Source of the DNA: an uncultured Verrucomicrobiales bacterium | Lineage (GTDB): Bacteria; Verrucomicrobiota; Verrucomicrobiia; Verrucomicrobiales; DEV007 | Length of the DNA: 49,028 nucleotides | Direction of reading: 5' to 3' | Assembly: GCA_937922595.1 (NCBI GenBank) | Contig: CALAIY010000130.1 | Span: forward strand, 1 to 49,028 | Program-made: the position numbers and the translations under genes | In this document: one piece after another, positions 1 through 11,578 of the stretch | Position numbering within the stretch: the first letter of the stretch is position 1 | Layout of the letters: every line of letters starts with the position of its first letter | Notes under the pieces: generated by a model | What the model was told of the DNA's origin: nothing | Seen by the model: only the letters and a program-made list of their open reading frames with translations | Databases searched by the model: none

Positions 1-3315
<3,315 letters not shown>

Positions 3316-3350
3316 AGTGCGAGACTACGGATTCGATCGAGGAAATCAAC

Positions 3351-3388
3351 CAGACGCATCAACATATCGCGATATGTTGATGCGTCTG
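3351..3388. promoter_or_regulatory. Perfect 38-bp palindrome between metH and ppc, candidate operator
   Basis: The half-site CAGACGCATCAACATATCG (3351-3369) is followed directly by its exact reverse complement (3370-3388). The site lies 35 bp before the metH GTG start and 66 bp before the preferred ppc start, so it sits in the divergent control region. There is no T-tract, so it is not a simple terminator. Its symmetry fits binding of a dimeric repressor. ArsR-type regulators responding to S-adenosylhomocysteine are known to control methionine genes in other bacteria, but no regulator gene is visible here, so the ligand and protein are inference. Confidence 0.65.
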
Positions 3389-3454
3389 AAAACGAGCGGC
3401 CAATTCGGCGTGCCGCTTGCTCCAGCGGGAGCGCAGCCGTATGGATTCCCCCCC

Positions 3455-6190
3455 ATGCCAGATTACCATGCTACCGGCTTTTCGCTGATCGATACCCTGC
3501 TCGGAACTTCCACCCGCTGTCTCGCGAAAATTATCGGCGAGGATGATCCGCTTCTTGCTCACCTTCCTTGGTGGTCGGCGGAGACGCCTCCAAGTAGTGC
3601 GGGCGATATTTCGCCAGAGCGCACGGCGCAGTTTTTTGCGACATGCTTCGAATTACTGAACCTCGTTGAGGAAACGGTCGCCTCGCACATCCGCCGTAAG
3701 CGCCGCTCGGAGAAAGGTCTTGTCGCCTTGCGTGGGCTGTGGGCCGAAGCGCTTAAAGAGGCGTTTTCCCAATTGGGGGATTCACCCGATGCTGAAGCTC
3801 AGATTCTGGAAAAACTTCGTGACGCCACTGTGGAGCCGGTTCTTACGGCGCACCCCACGGAGGCGAAGCGCCCGACGGTCCGCGAGCGCCACCGCGAACT
3901 CTACAACGCACTTTCTGCTCTCGCTCGCTCAGGCGAAGGCACCCAGGAAGCGACACGGGCTACGAAAAAGCTCTATCTGGCACTGGAGACGCTGTGGTTC
4001 ACTGGTGAGCTGCACACGACGCGACCTACGATTGATTCTGAGCTGAGGAATATCGTCTTTTATCTTCGCGAAGTCTTCCCGACAGCGCTGGCCGATGGTG
4101 ACCGCGCGCTCGACGAAGCATGGACGGCGCTTGGGCGTGATCCCGAAGCGCTTTACCGGGAGCGTGCGTTTCCGATCTTGCGCTATGGCACATGGGTCGG
4201 TGGTGATCGCGATGGGCATCCATTCGTGACGCCTGAAGTGACCACTGAGACCTTTGCGACTTTGGCTTCTCATGCTCGTGAGCTATACCGCCGAGGGATT
4301 CACACAGCGGCTAAGCAGCTTCCGCTCTCCTCACCTTTTGCGACACTTCCGCCCGCTCTGGTGGAGCGCCGTGATGTGCTTGCCGCAGAATTTCCTGAAT
4401 CCGCGCCTGCACTCCTTGAGCGCAACCGCGATGAGCCATGGCGCCAACTTCTCTACCTCATCCGCGAGAAGAACGACCACCTTCCTGCCGACCGTGGCTA
4501 CCCCACGGCTGCTGCACTTCGTGAAGATATCGTCCTCGTAGAGGATGCCCTTGCTGATGCTGGGATTACAATGGCGGCGCGCCAATGTCTCCGCCCGCTG
4601 CGCCGCACGCTCGATACATTTGGCTATCATCTTGCTAAGCTCGATATCCGGCAAAACAGCGCTATGCACGATCGCGCGCTGGCCGAGATTCTCACGGCAG
4701 CAGGCCGCGGCGATGATGCTGAAAAATTCGAGAGCTTCAGTGTGGAAGAGCGCATCGAATTCCTTCTCGCTGAGCTTCGCTCAGAAACTCCATTACTTGC
4801 CTCGGAATCGTCTCAGGATTTCGCGGCTGTAGGTGAAGCTTCGAGCACTGTGCTTGGTGCGTTGCGCGCAGTCGCGCAACAAATAGAATCCTCTGGCACC
4901 GAAGGCTTAGGTTCATTGATCGTGAGCATGAGTCGCCACGCGGCTGATCTTCTCCTCGTTCACCTCCTGGCGCGTGAAGCTGGGCTTGCCACTTACAAGG
5001 AAGGATATTGGTGCAGCCCGCTTCCTGTATGTCCGCTTTTTGAGCAATTTGGCGACCTTGATGCTGCTGCCGAGATAATGGACACCTATCTTGCTACGAC
5101 TCCGGCTAAGCTTAGCCACAAGATTAATTCCCGTGGCCGGATCTTAGCCCCGGTGATGGTCGGCTATTCGGATTCCAATAAAGATGCAGGAATTCTCGCC
5201 AGCGCGTATGCTCTGCACAAATCCGAACTCGAGACGACGGCCACTGGTGTGAAGCATGGCGTGGGCATTGAATTTTTCCATGGTCGGGGAGGTACTGTGA
5301 GCCGTGGAGCTGGACCTACGAAGTGGTTCTTGCGCTCGCTTCCTGTGGGATCGGTTTCTCCGTCTCTTCGTCTTACCGAGCAGGGGGAAAGTATTCCTCA
5401 TAAATACGCGAATCCAGAATCGGCTCGTCACCACCTTGAATCACTTCTTGCGGGCACTTTCTTGGCTAGTACGAAGGCTGCCGAAGTGCCGCCATCGAAG
5501 ACGACTGCTGCTACTACGGATCTTTTGTGCCAGCTGGCTACTCTTGGTAGGGAGGGCTATCGCACGCTTCTTGATGCTCCAGGATTTATTGAGTTCTACC
5601 GCCAGGTGACGCCTATCGATGCACTTGAGCATGGCACCTTTGGTTCCCGTCCATCGCGTCGTACGGGCACGAATACGTTGGATGATCTCCGGGCGATCCC
5701 ATGGGTGTTTTCATGGACGCAATCGCGCTTTTATCTTCCTGGTTGGTTCGGCACAGGGTCTGCCTTGAAGGCACTCGCCTCCGATACCTCTACCTTTGAT
5801 CAATTGCGCGACCTTATAGCGTCTGGCGATGCTCCAGTGTTGAATTACCTTTTCAATAACATCGAGACGAATACCGTCTCTGCGAGCACTGAACTCATGC
5901 ACGCTTACGCAGGCCTCGTCACCGATGATGCTCTGCGCGACCGCTTCATGACGCTCGTTCTCACCGACTTCGAAGATACAAAAACGTATCTTTCCGATCT
6001 CCTCGGCGGAAGTTTCGAGCAGCGCCGCCCACGCATGGGGCACACGCTCCAAATGCGCGCGGACTTACTTCATCGCTTGCATCTCCAGCAGGTCGACCTC
6101 CTCAAATCGTGGCGCTCAGGAGAAGATGCGTTGGATACGCTTCTTTTGAATATTAATGCGGTCGCTTCAGGGCTGCGTACTACGGGGTAA
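3455..6190 (+). CDS. ppc: Phosphoenolpyruvate carboxylase
   Basis: Carboxylates phosphoenolpyruvate with bicarbonate to oxaloacetate, refilling the TCA cycle. Conserved blocks are VLTAHPTEAKR near residue 128 (catalytic His), GTWVGGDRDGHPFVT near 245, VGYSDSNKDAG near 568, and FHGRGGTVSRGAGPT near 608. The C-terminus reads NINAVASGLRTTG, close to the usual NTG end. At 911 residues from ATG 3455 it matches family length (E. coli about 880). The frame stays open upstream, with ATGs at 3374 and 3380, but these fall inside the 38-bp palindrome, and family homology only begins near MPDYHATGFSLID, so 3455 is preferred. No Shine-Dalgarno motif decides the start. It is divergent from metH. Confidence 0.95.
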   Translation: MPDYHATGFSLIDTLLGTSTRCLAKIIGEDDPLLAHLPWWSAETPPSSAGDISPERTAQFFATCFELLNLVEETVASHIRRKRRSEKGLVALRGLWAEALKEAFSQLGDSPDAEAQILEKLRDATVEPVLTAHPTEAKRPTVRERHRELYNALSALARSGEGTQEATRATKKLYLALETLWFTGELHTTRPTIDSELRNIVFYLREVFPTALADGDRALDEAWTALGRDPEALYRERAFPILRYGTWVGGDRDGHPFVTPEVTTETFATLASHARELYRRGIHTAAKQLPLSSPFATLPPALVERRDVLAAEFPESAPALLERNRDEPWRQLLYLIREKNDHLPADRGYPTAAALREDIVLVEDALADAGITMAARQCLRPLRRTLDTFGYHLAKLDIRQNSAMHDRALAEILTAAGRGDDAEKFESFSVEERIEFLLAELRSETPLLASESSQDFAAVGEASSTVLGALRAVAQQIESSGTEGLGSLIVSMSRHAADLLLVHLLAREAGLATYKEGYWCSPLPVCPLFEQFGDLDAAAEIMDTYLATTPAKLSHKINSRGRILAPVMVGYSDSNKDAGILASAYALHKSELETTATGVKHGVGIEFFHGRGGTVSRGAGPTKWFLRSLPVGSVSPSLRLTEQGESIPHKYANPESARHHLESLLAGTFLASTKAAEVPPSKTTAATTDLLCQLATLGREGYRTLLDAPGFIEFYRQVTPIDALEHGTFGSRPSRRTGTNTLDDLRAIPWVFSWTQSRFYLPGWFGTGSALKALASDTSTFDQLRDLIASGDAPVLNYLFNNIETNTVSASTELMHAYAGLVTDDALRDRFMTLVLTDFEDTKTYLSDLLGGSFEQRRPRMGHTLQMRADLLHRLHLQQVDLLKSWRSGEDALDTLLLNINAVASGLRTTG

Positions 6191-6191
6191 G

Positions 6192-6290
6192 AGATTTAAG
6201 GCCGGTGCTTGGGTAGCGCTTGGATGTGGAAAGGTGTGCGATCCTGCATTGGCTTGGGGCAATAGGCCTCATCTAGCGAGCCTTAAATCT
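6192..6290. repeat. Inverted repeat enclosing 77 bases downstream of ppc
   Basis: AGATTTAAGGC (6192-6202) is matched by its exact reverse complement GCCTTAAATCT (6280-6290). The first arm starts two bases after the ppc stop codon. A transcript would fold into a long closed stem, and the interior contains several GC-rich segments. There is no T-tract directly after it. It may be a structured 3' end of the ppc mRNA or a remnant element; the function is unknown. Confidence 0.4.
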
Positions 6291-6306
6291 TCCTCACCCC
6301 GCCCCA

Positions 6307-6337
6307 CAAAAAAAGCCCCCCACTTGCGTGGGAGGCT
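6307..6337 (-). terminator. Rho-independent terminator for the small Cys-rich gene
   Basis: Read on the minus strand, AGCCTCCCAC pairs with GTGGGGGGCT around a GCAA loop (one mismatch), followed by a run of seven or more T. It lies just downstream of the stop codon at 6362. Confidence 0.85.
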
Positions 6338-6361
6338 TGTGAAGTTCTTACCAGTGATGGC

Positions 6362-6538
6362 CTAGTTCTTCTTCGTGCAGCAAGCTTTGGTGCAGCCTGC
6401 TGGGCAGGCTTTGGCGCAGCAAGAGGAGGCGCACTCGCTACCGCAGCATGCTTTTTTGCCGCAGGAGGCGCAGGAGCTGAAGCCGACGAGGGCGAATGAA
6501 GCGAAGGCGATGGTGAGGAATTTTTTAGCGTTTTTCAT
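6362..6538 (-). CDS. Small cysteine-rich exported protein, 58 residues
   Basis: The ATG at 6538 opens a 58-residue protein starting MKNAKKFLTIAFASFALVG. It has a short basic N-terminus, a hydrophobic segment (about residues 7-20) and a lipobox-like FSSC, which suggests a signal peptide or lipoprotein signal. The rest is almost wholly small residues and cysteine: 11 Cys in 36 residues, in the patterns CASC, ACC, SSCC and KACCTKKN. That pattern suggests metal binding or dense disulfides outside the cytoplasm. A strong terminator follows 25 bp downstream, supporting a real transcription unit. It lies downstream of sdhB on the same strand. No specific family is recognised; a role in metal or redox handling is only inferred. 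Confidence 0.8.
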   Translation of the reverse strand: MKNAKKFLTIAFASFALVGFSSCASCGKKACCGSECASSCCAKACPAGCTKACCTKKN

Positions 6539-6645
6539 ATTTTTTATGTATTGAGGATTCAGAATACCTTAAGGAGTCCTAAGGATTCAATCAAGAGTTC
6601 TTCGGCTGATAATTATTTCATGAAAAATGTTGCCGATGAGGTGCG

Positions 6646-7446
6646 CTACATGAGTGAGGTCTCGTGGTCGGTGTAGGCGTTTTTACTGCCGCCTTTTGCT
6701 GCGGCTTCGTTTGCGGAGGCTGCGGCGTAATCGCGATTGAGGCGGGCGATCCAAGCGGCGCTAATTTCTTTCGGGCAGGCGGCGGAGCACTCGAATTGGT
6801 TGGTGCAATTTCCGAAGCCTTCCTCGTCCATTTGATCGACCATGGCGAGGGTGCGGCGGTCTTTTTCGGCCTGGCCTTGGGGGAGCACATTGAGGTGGCC
6901 CGCTTTGGCGGAAACGAAGAGCATGGCAGATGCGTTTTTGCAGGCGGCGACACATGCTCCGCAGCCGATACAGGTGGCGGCGTCGAAAGCTTCATCGGCG
7001 GTTTCCTTGCCGATTGGAATTGCGTTGGCATCCACGGCAGCGCCGGTGCGGACGGAGACGTAGCCTCCGGCGCGTTGGATGCGATCGAAGGATGAGCGAT
7101 CTACGGTGAGGTCGCGGATGATCGGAAATGCTTTTGCGCGGAAGGGTTCGATCCAGATTTCCTCGCCGTCGGAGAAGCTGCGCATGTGGAGCTGGCAACT
7201 GGTGACGCCGCGTTCTTTGGAGTGGGGGACGCCATTAATCGTAAGCGAGCACATTCCGCAGATGCCTTCACGGCAGTCGTGATCGAAGGCGACTGGATCG
7301 CCACCATCTTCGATGATGCGCTGATTTACGATATCCAGCATTTCGAGAAAGGACGCGGAGGTGGGGATGTCCTTGGCGGGATAGGTCTCGATGTGGCCAT
7401 CCGTGGTGCCATTGGCCTGGCGCCAGATTTTGAGGGTGAGATTCAT
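6646..7446 (-). CDS. sdhB: Succinate dehydrogenase/fumarate reductase iron-sulfur subunit
   Basis: Electron-transfer subunit of respiratory complex II, passing electrons from the flavoprotein to the membrane quinone. All three cluster sites are visible: [2Fe-2S] cysteines 58, 63, 66 and 84 (CREGICGMC and SC); [4Fe-4S] [11 protein letters not shown] at 159-169; and the 3Fe-4S/4Fe-4S set at 214, 220 and 224 ([12 protein letters not shown]). The 266 residues fit the non-E. coli bacterial type with a C-terminal extension. It starts 36 bp after the yqgE stop, so the two are probably co-transcribed. The flavoprotein sdhA and the cytochrome b subunit, which normally adjoin sdhB, are absent from this window. 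Confidence 0.95.
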   Translation of the reverse strand: MNLTLKIWRQANGTTDGHIETYPAKDIPTSASFLEMLDIVNQRIIEDGGDPVAFDHDCREGICGMCSLTINGVPHSKERGVTSCQLHMRSFSDGEEIWIEPFRAKAFPIIRDLTVDRSSFDRIQRAGGYVSVRTGAAVDANAIPIGKETADEAFDAATCIGCGACVAACKNASAMLFVSAKAGHLNVLPQGQAEKDRRTLAMVDQMDEEGFGNCTNQFECSAACPKEISAAWIARLNRDYAAASANEAAAKGGSKNAYTDHETSLM

Positions 7447-7482
7447 AAAATATGGGAAACGGTTTGAAAGGGGAAAGGGGTG

Positions 7483-8067
7483 CTAGTTCTTGGAGGGATC
7501 GTCGGGCATTTCTGAAAGGAGGTGGTAGAAGGGGCCCATTGAGCGGAGAAGCGAGGTCCACAACTTTTGCGAAGGTGGGGCGTCGGTAAATACTAAATCA
7601 TCGGGAGTGCGCGTGATCCAGGCGTTTTGCGTAAGCTCGGCTTCGAGTTGGCCACTTGTCCAGCCTGCATAGCCGACGAAGGCACGGACATCGAAGCCTT
7701 CGGCGAGTTGGCATTTTGCTTGATCCGCGGAGAGGTGGGTCTCGTAAGTGAGGCCTTGCTCGCCACGCCAGTGGAAGCTTGCGAAAGTGAGCTGGCCGGT
7801 GCTCACGGGGCCTCCGAGGTAAACGGGGATGTCGCTGAGGGGGGAAAATTCATCAGGATTGAGCACATCGCTGACGGTTTTGCCCAGCGGGCGGTTGAGG
7901 ACGAAGCCAAGGGCACCATCTTCCGCATCGTGCTCGGTGAGGAGAAGGACGGTGCGCTCGAAATTGGGATCGGTGAGGGAGGGATCTGCAAGGATTAGTG
8001 AGCCTCGCAAATCGAGGCGGGAGCCTTGGGAGCTATCCTTTTCGGAGCTGAAATCTTCGTCGGCCAT
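7483..8067 (-). CDS. YqgE/AlgH family protein (UPF0301)
   Basis: The 194 residues match the YqgE/AlgH family: LRGSLILADPSLTDPNFERTV near residue 20, GALGFVLNRPLG near 52, and a VYLGGPVSTGQL segment near 82. The E. coli member is yqgE and the Pseudomonas member was linked to alginate regulation, but the biochemical function of the family is not established. The N-terminus (MADEDFSSEKDSSQGSR) is a short polar tail. It is followed by sdhB in the same direction and is divergent from trpD, 50 bp away. Confidence 0.9.
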   Translation of the reverse strand: MADEDFSSEKDSSQGSRLDLRGSLILADPSLTDPNFERTVLLLTEHDAEDGALGFVLNRPLGKTVSDVLNPDEFSPLSDIPVYLGGPVSTGQLTFASFHWRGEQGLTYETHLSADQAKCQLAEGFDVRAFVGYAGWTSGQLEAELTQNAWITRTPDDLVFTDAPPSQKLWTSLLRSMGPFYHLLSEMPDDPSKN

Positions 8068-8117
8068 TGGGTGACGGAAAACTTGGCACTTCCACCGGGA
8101 TTTCGCTAGGGTGAAGT

Positions 8118-9170
8118 ATGCCGAAGATTACCGATTCTCTGCTCGCTGAACTCACTGAGATTCTCCATGCCGGAAACGCCCTCAATGGAAGCCAGGTGGC
8201 TGGGGCTGCGGAGGCGCTGATCGATGCTGATGCGGGTGTGGAGGCGCGGGCGAATTTTCTGGAAGCGCTGGCAAAAAAAGGGGAAACTCCCGAGGAGGTG
8301 GCGGGATTTGTAGAGGCATTTCTTAAGTATTCCGTCGATCCCGGGGTGACGGAGGCGGCGGTGGGGAAACCGCTTCTCGACGTGTGTGGGACGGGTGGGG
8401 ATAAACTAGATCTCTTCAATGTCTCGACGACGAGTATGTTCGTCGTGGCGGGAGCGGGGGTCGGCGTGGTGAAGCACGGGAACCGTGGGATTACTTCGAA
8501 GAGTGGCGGTGCGGATGTGCTCGAAGCGCTTGGTGTGCGGATCGATTTGCCGTCGGAGCGGTTCCGCGAGTGCATGGAAAAGCATGGGATCGGCTTCATG
8601 ATGGCTCCTCAATATCATCCTGCGTTTGCTGCGGTCGTCCCGGTGCGGAAGCTGCTCGCGGATCGGGGGCAACGAACTGTTTTTAATATGATCGGGCCGC
8701 TGCTCAATCCAGTGAAACCGGCAAGACAGCTGCTCGGAACCTTCTCTCCCGGTCTTCTCGACATGTATGCCTTGATCCTTGGAAGGCTGGGGCGCGAGAC
8801 GGCGTGGGCGGTTTCCGGCAGCGCCGGTGATGGGCGCTGGATGGATGAGTGCTCGACGCTCGGGGCGACGGAAGTCGTGCCGGTGGGCGGCGAGAAATTT
8901 CGAATCGCGCCTGAAGACTATGGATTCAATCCTCCCGCGCTAGCGGATCTCGCTGGCGGCGATGCCACGGTAAATGGCAAGATTCTCACCGGTATTTTAG
9001 ATGGTGAAATCACCGGTGCGAAGCGCGATCTCGTGGTGATGAATGCGGGCGCGGCGATCACTGTCGCGGGAGTAGCTCAGAGTATTGAGGAGGGGGTTTC
9101 CAGGGCGCGGCAGTCGCTCGATTCCGGTGCCGCAAAGGCGAAACTCCAGGGGCTCGTCTCGGAAGTATAA
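8118..9170 (+). CDS. trpD: Anthranilate phosphoribosyltransferase
   Basis: Joins anthranilate to phosphoribosyl pyrophosphate in the second committed step of tryptophan synthesis. Diagnostic segments are LLDVCGTGGDKLDLFNVST near residue 88 (PRPP-binding GTGGD), VVKHGNRGITSKSGGADVLE near 118, and FNMIGPLLNPVKPARQLLG near 190. At 350 residues it has standard length. It stands alone, with no other trp genes next to it, which is common outside enterobacteria. It starts 50 bp from divergent yqgE and ends at a strong terminator shared with glnB. Confidence 0.95.
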   Translation: MPKITDSLLAELTEILHAGNALNGSQVAGAAEALIDADAGVEARANFLEALAKKGETPEEVAGFVEAFLKYSVDPGVTEAAVGKPLLDVCGTGGDKLDLFNVSTTSMFVVAGAGVGVVKHGNRGITSKSGGADVLEALGVRIDLPSERFRECMEKHGIGFMMAPQYHPAFAAVVPVRKLLADRGQRTVFNMIGPLLNPVKPARQLLGTFSPGLLDMYALILGRLGRETAWAVSGSAGDGRWMDECSTLGATEVVPVGGEKFRIAPEDYGFNPPALADLAGGDATVNGKILTGILDGEITGAKRDLVVMNAGAAITVAGVAQSIEEGVSRARQSLDSGAAKAKLQGLVSEV

Positions 9171-9210
9171 AAAAAGCGCCTCGCCACATAAGGGTGGCGG
9201 GGCGCTTTTG
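9171..9210. terminator. Bidirectional terminator between trpD and glnB
   Basis: A 14-bp stem (9174-9187 with 9194-9207, one T-G pair) carries a six-base loop. It is flanked by A-rich sequence on the left and T on the right, so it can stop transcripts arriving from either side. It begins directly at the trpD stop and lies 17 bp beyond the glnB stop. Confidence 0.9.
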
Positions 9211-9226
9211 AAAAAGACAGCGGCGA

Positions 9227-9655
<429 letters not shown>

Positions 9656-9793
9656 TCAGCGCGTGGCTGAGATCAAAGCATAAGCCGCTTGCGTGCCAGG
9701 TCGAAGAAAAAAAGGCGGATTCGAGTCTTTCTGCAGAGCCCGATCATATTCGGTGCTCGCAATCGGTTCCGAGGCGTTTTATCATCCGGCACC

Positions 9794-10714
9794 ATGTCTG
9801 TTCATTCACGTTTCATCTCTGGTTCCACCCTCGCCCTCACTGCTGCGCCGTTTCTTGTTCTCACTGCCCCTTTGGCAGTGCAGGCCGAAGACGTCACCTT
9901 CGCTCCTAAGTGGGAGAGTGGTAAGCGCTACGTCTTCTCTCAGGGCATGGGCGGTAAGTCGAAAATGAAAATGGGCGAGCTCGAAATGGACACAAACGTC
10001 GCTGCTGAATTCGTCATGGGAATCAACGTCACCGACGTAGAAAATAGCGAAGCCCAGAAACTCACCTGGACCTATGATAACGCCAAGATGGATATGGAGA
10101 TGATGGGGCAGAAGATGTCCTTCGATAGTGCATCACCCGGTTCTGGAAATCCAATGCTCGCCCCCGTCTTCAAGTCCCTCACGGAGATGACCGTCACCGG
10201 TACACTTGGCGAAGACGGCACGCTTAAAGACGTAGAAGTCACCGGCGATGGCGCGGGTAATCCAATGCTCGAAGGCTTCGGTCTCGGGAAAGACTCGCTG
10301 GCGCAAACCGTCGAAAACCTCAGCGGCGATCATTTCCCAGAAAAAGCGGTTTCCGTAGGCGATACCTGGGAGCACACCACACAATTTCCAGTGCCTCAAG
10401 CCGAGCCAATCGACATCACCACCGTCTACAAATACGTCGGTAAAGAAACCTACCAGGGAGGAGAGCTTCCCAAAGTCACTTACACCGCCTCGATGAAAGA
10501 GGGCGCTAAGATCGAGTCACAAGGCGTCTCGATGAATATTTCCAAGATGGAGATGAAAGGGCACCTCTTTTACGACCCATCAAAAAATGTCGTCGTCGTC
10601 ACTGAAGGCGTCGCCGATATGGTCATGGAAATGAATAATGGTGAAGAAGTGATTGCACTGCCCACCACTCAGACGGTCTCCATGACCCTCAAGGAAATCA
10701 CCGACGCGAAGTAA
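9794..10714 (+). CDS. Exported protein of unknown function, DUF6263-like
   Basis: ATG 9794 gives 306 residues. A signal peptide of about 34 residues ends near VQAEDVTF. The mature part is acidic, Met- and Lys-rich, with a KSKMKMGELEMD segment and many short beta-forming stretches. Features such as the early GKRYVF and the later SVGDTWEHT resemble exported DUF6263-type proteins seen in Verrucomicrobiota and Planctomycetota, by pattern recall only. No catalytic motif is seen; function is unknown. The frame is open further upstream (to 9689), but a signal peptide starts cleanly at 9794. The lipase gene follows after 21 bp, so it may head that operon. Confidence 0.8.
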   Translation: MSVHSRFISGSTLALTAAPFLVLTAPLAVQAEDVTFAPKWESGKRYVFSQGMGGKSKMKMGELEMDTNVAAEFVMGINVTDVENSEAQKLTWTYDNAKMDMEMMGQKMSFDSASPGSGNPMLAPVFKSLTEMTVTGTLGEDGTLKDVEVTGDGAGNPMLEGFGLGKDSLAQTVENLSGDHFPEKAVSVGDTWEHTTQFPVPQAEPIDITTVYKYVGKETYQGGELPKVTYTASMKEGAKIESQGVSMNISKMEMKGHLFYDPSKNVVVVTEGVADMVMEMNNGEEVIALPTTQTVSMTLKEITDAK

Positions 10715-10735
10715 TCACGAGTCGTCCCCCCACAA

Positions 10736-11578
10736 ATGAACGCCGCCTGGCAGGCCGTCCTCGAGCCTGGTCGCTCGGCAGCTGGTGCACCGGCGTTACC
10801 GGAAACTCCTCAATCCGGTCTCGCCGGGGACTCCCCGGAGACGCTTCGCCTCCTCGCGGCGCTCTCCTGGCTAAGCTATTTCCCATTTGCCGCTGAAAAT
10901 GGCGGACGAGCCGAGAGATTCCTTGAAGCCGGACTCGAAGAGTGGCTCTTCCTCTCCTGCTCTGGGGTCGATTGCTCGCTCATCGTTTCCAAAGATGAGC
11001 GAGCCTCTGCCTACGTCGTCTTCCGTGGAACCGTCGGCTTCCGCCAATGGGTCTACAATGTAGACGCCATGCCCCGCACTTGGGCAGGAAACGGGCGAAC
11101 CCACGCAGGATTCGCCCGCGCTCTCGCCCACGTCTGGCCGCACCTTCAGCCACGGCTCCAAATACTAGCAGGGGAGGGGGCTCGCATCCATTTCACCGGG
11201 CACAGTCTCGGAGGTGCCCTCGCCACTCTCGCCGCCGCACGATGGGACGGCTCCTCAGCCCATTCTCACACCGCCACCTTTGGCGCTCCCCATGCCGGCA
11301 ACGCCGAATTTGCCGAAGCCTACGCCGAAATCCCCATCACCCGTGCCACCTGTGGTGGTGATCCCGTGCCCGATTTACCAGCTCCAGTCAGCGCCGTTTC
11401 TCGGCTCAATTACACCCACATCGGCACCCCTCTAAGCCTTCACGGCCAGAGCGACCCTCACCCGGGAAACCGCCTCACCCTCCGCCAATGGCGCGCCGCC
11501 CTCGAGCGCCGCGACCCGCCCGCCTTCCTCGCCGATCACGCCCCCTCCGCCTACGTCCGCGCCCTCGCTGAAGTATGA
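10736..11578 (+). CDS. Lipase family (class 3) alpha/beta hydrolase
   Basis: The 280 residues contain the class 3 lipase core: YVVFRGTVGFRQWVYNVDA near residue 88, the nucleophile elbow HFTGHSLGGALATLAA near 152, and TFGAPHAGN with GGDPVPDLP, which carry the expected later catalytic region. A late His, in YTHIGTPLSLHG, could complete the triad. No signal peptide is visible, so a cytosolic location is likely. The stop codon overlaps the sbcD start by four bases (ATGA), implying translational coupling. Why a lipase-fold hydrolase is tied to a nuclease pair is unclear. Confidence 0.85.
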   Translation: MNAAWQAVLEPGRSAAGAPALPETPQSGLAGDSPETLRLLAALSWLSYFPFAAENGGRAERFLEAGLEEWLFLSCSGVDCSLIVSKDERASAYVVFRGTVGFRQWVYNVDAMPRTWAGNGRTHAGFARALAHVWPHLQPRLQILAGEGARIHFTGHSLGGALATLAAARWDGSSAHSHTATFGAPHAGNAEFAEAYAEIPITRATCGGDPVPDLPAPVSAVSRLNYTHIGTPLSLHGQSDPHPGNRLTLRQWRAALERRDPPAFLADHAPSAYVRALAEV

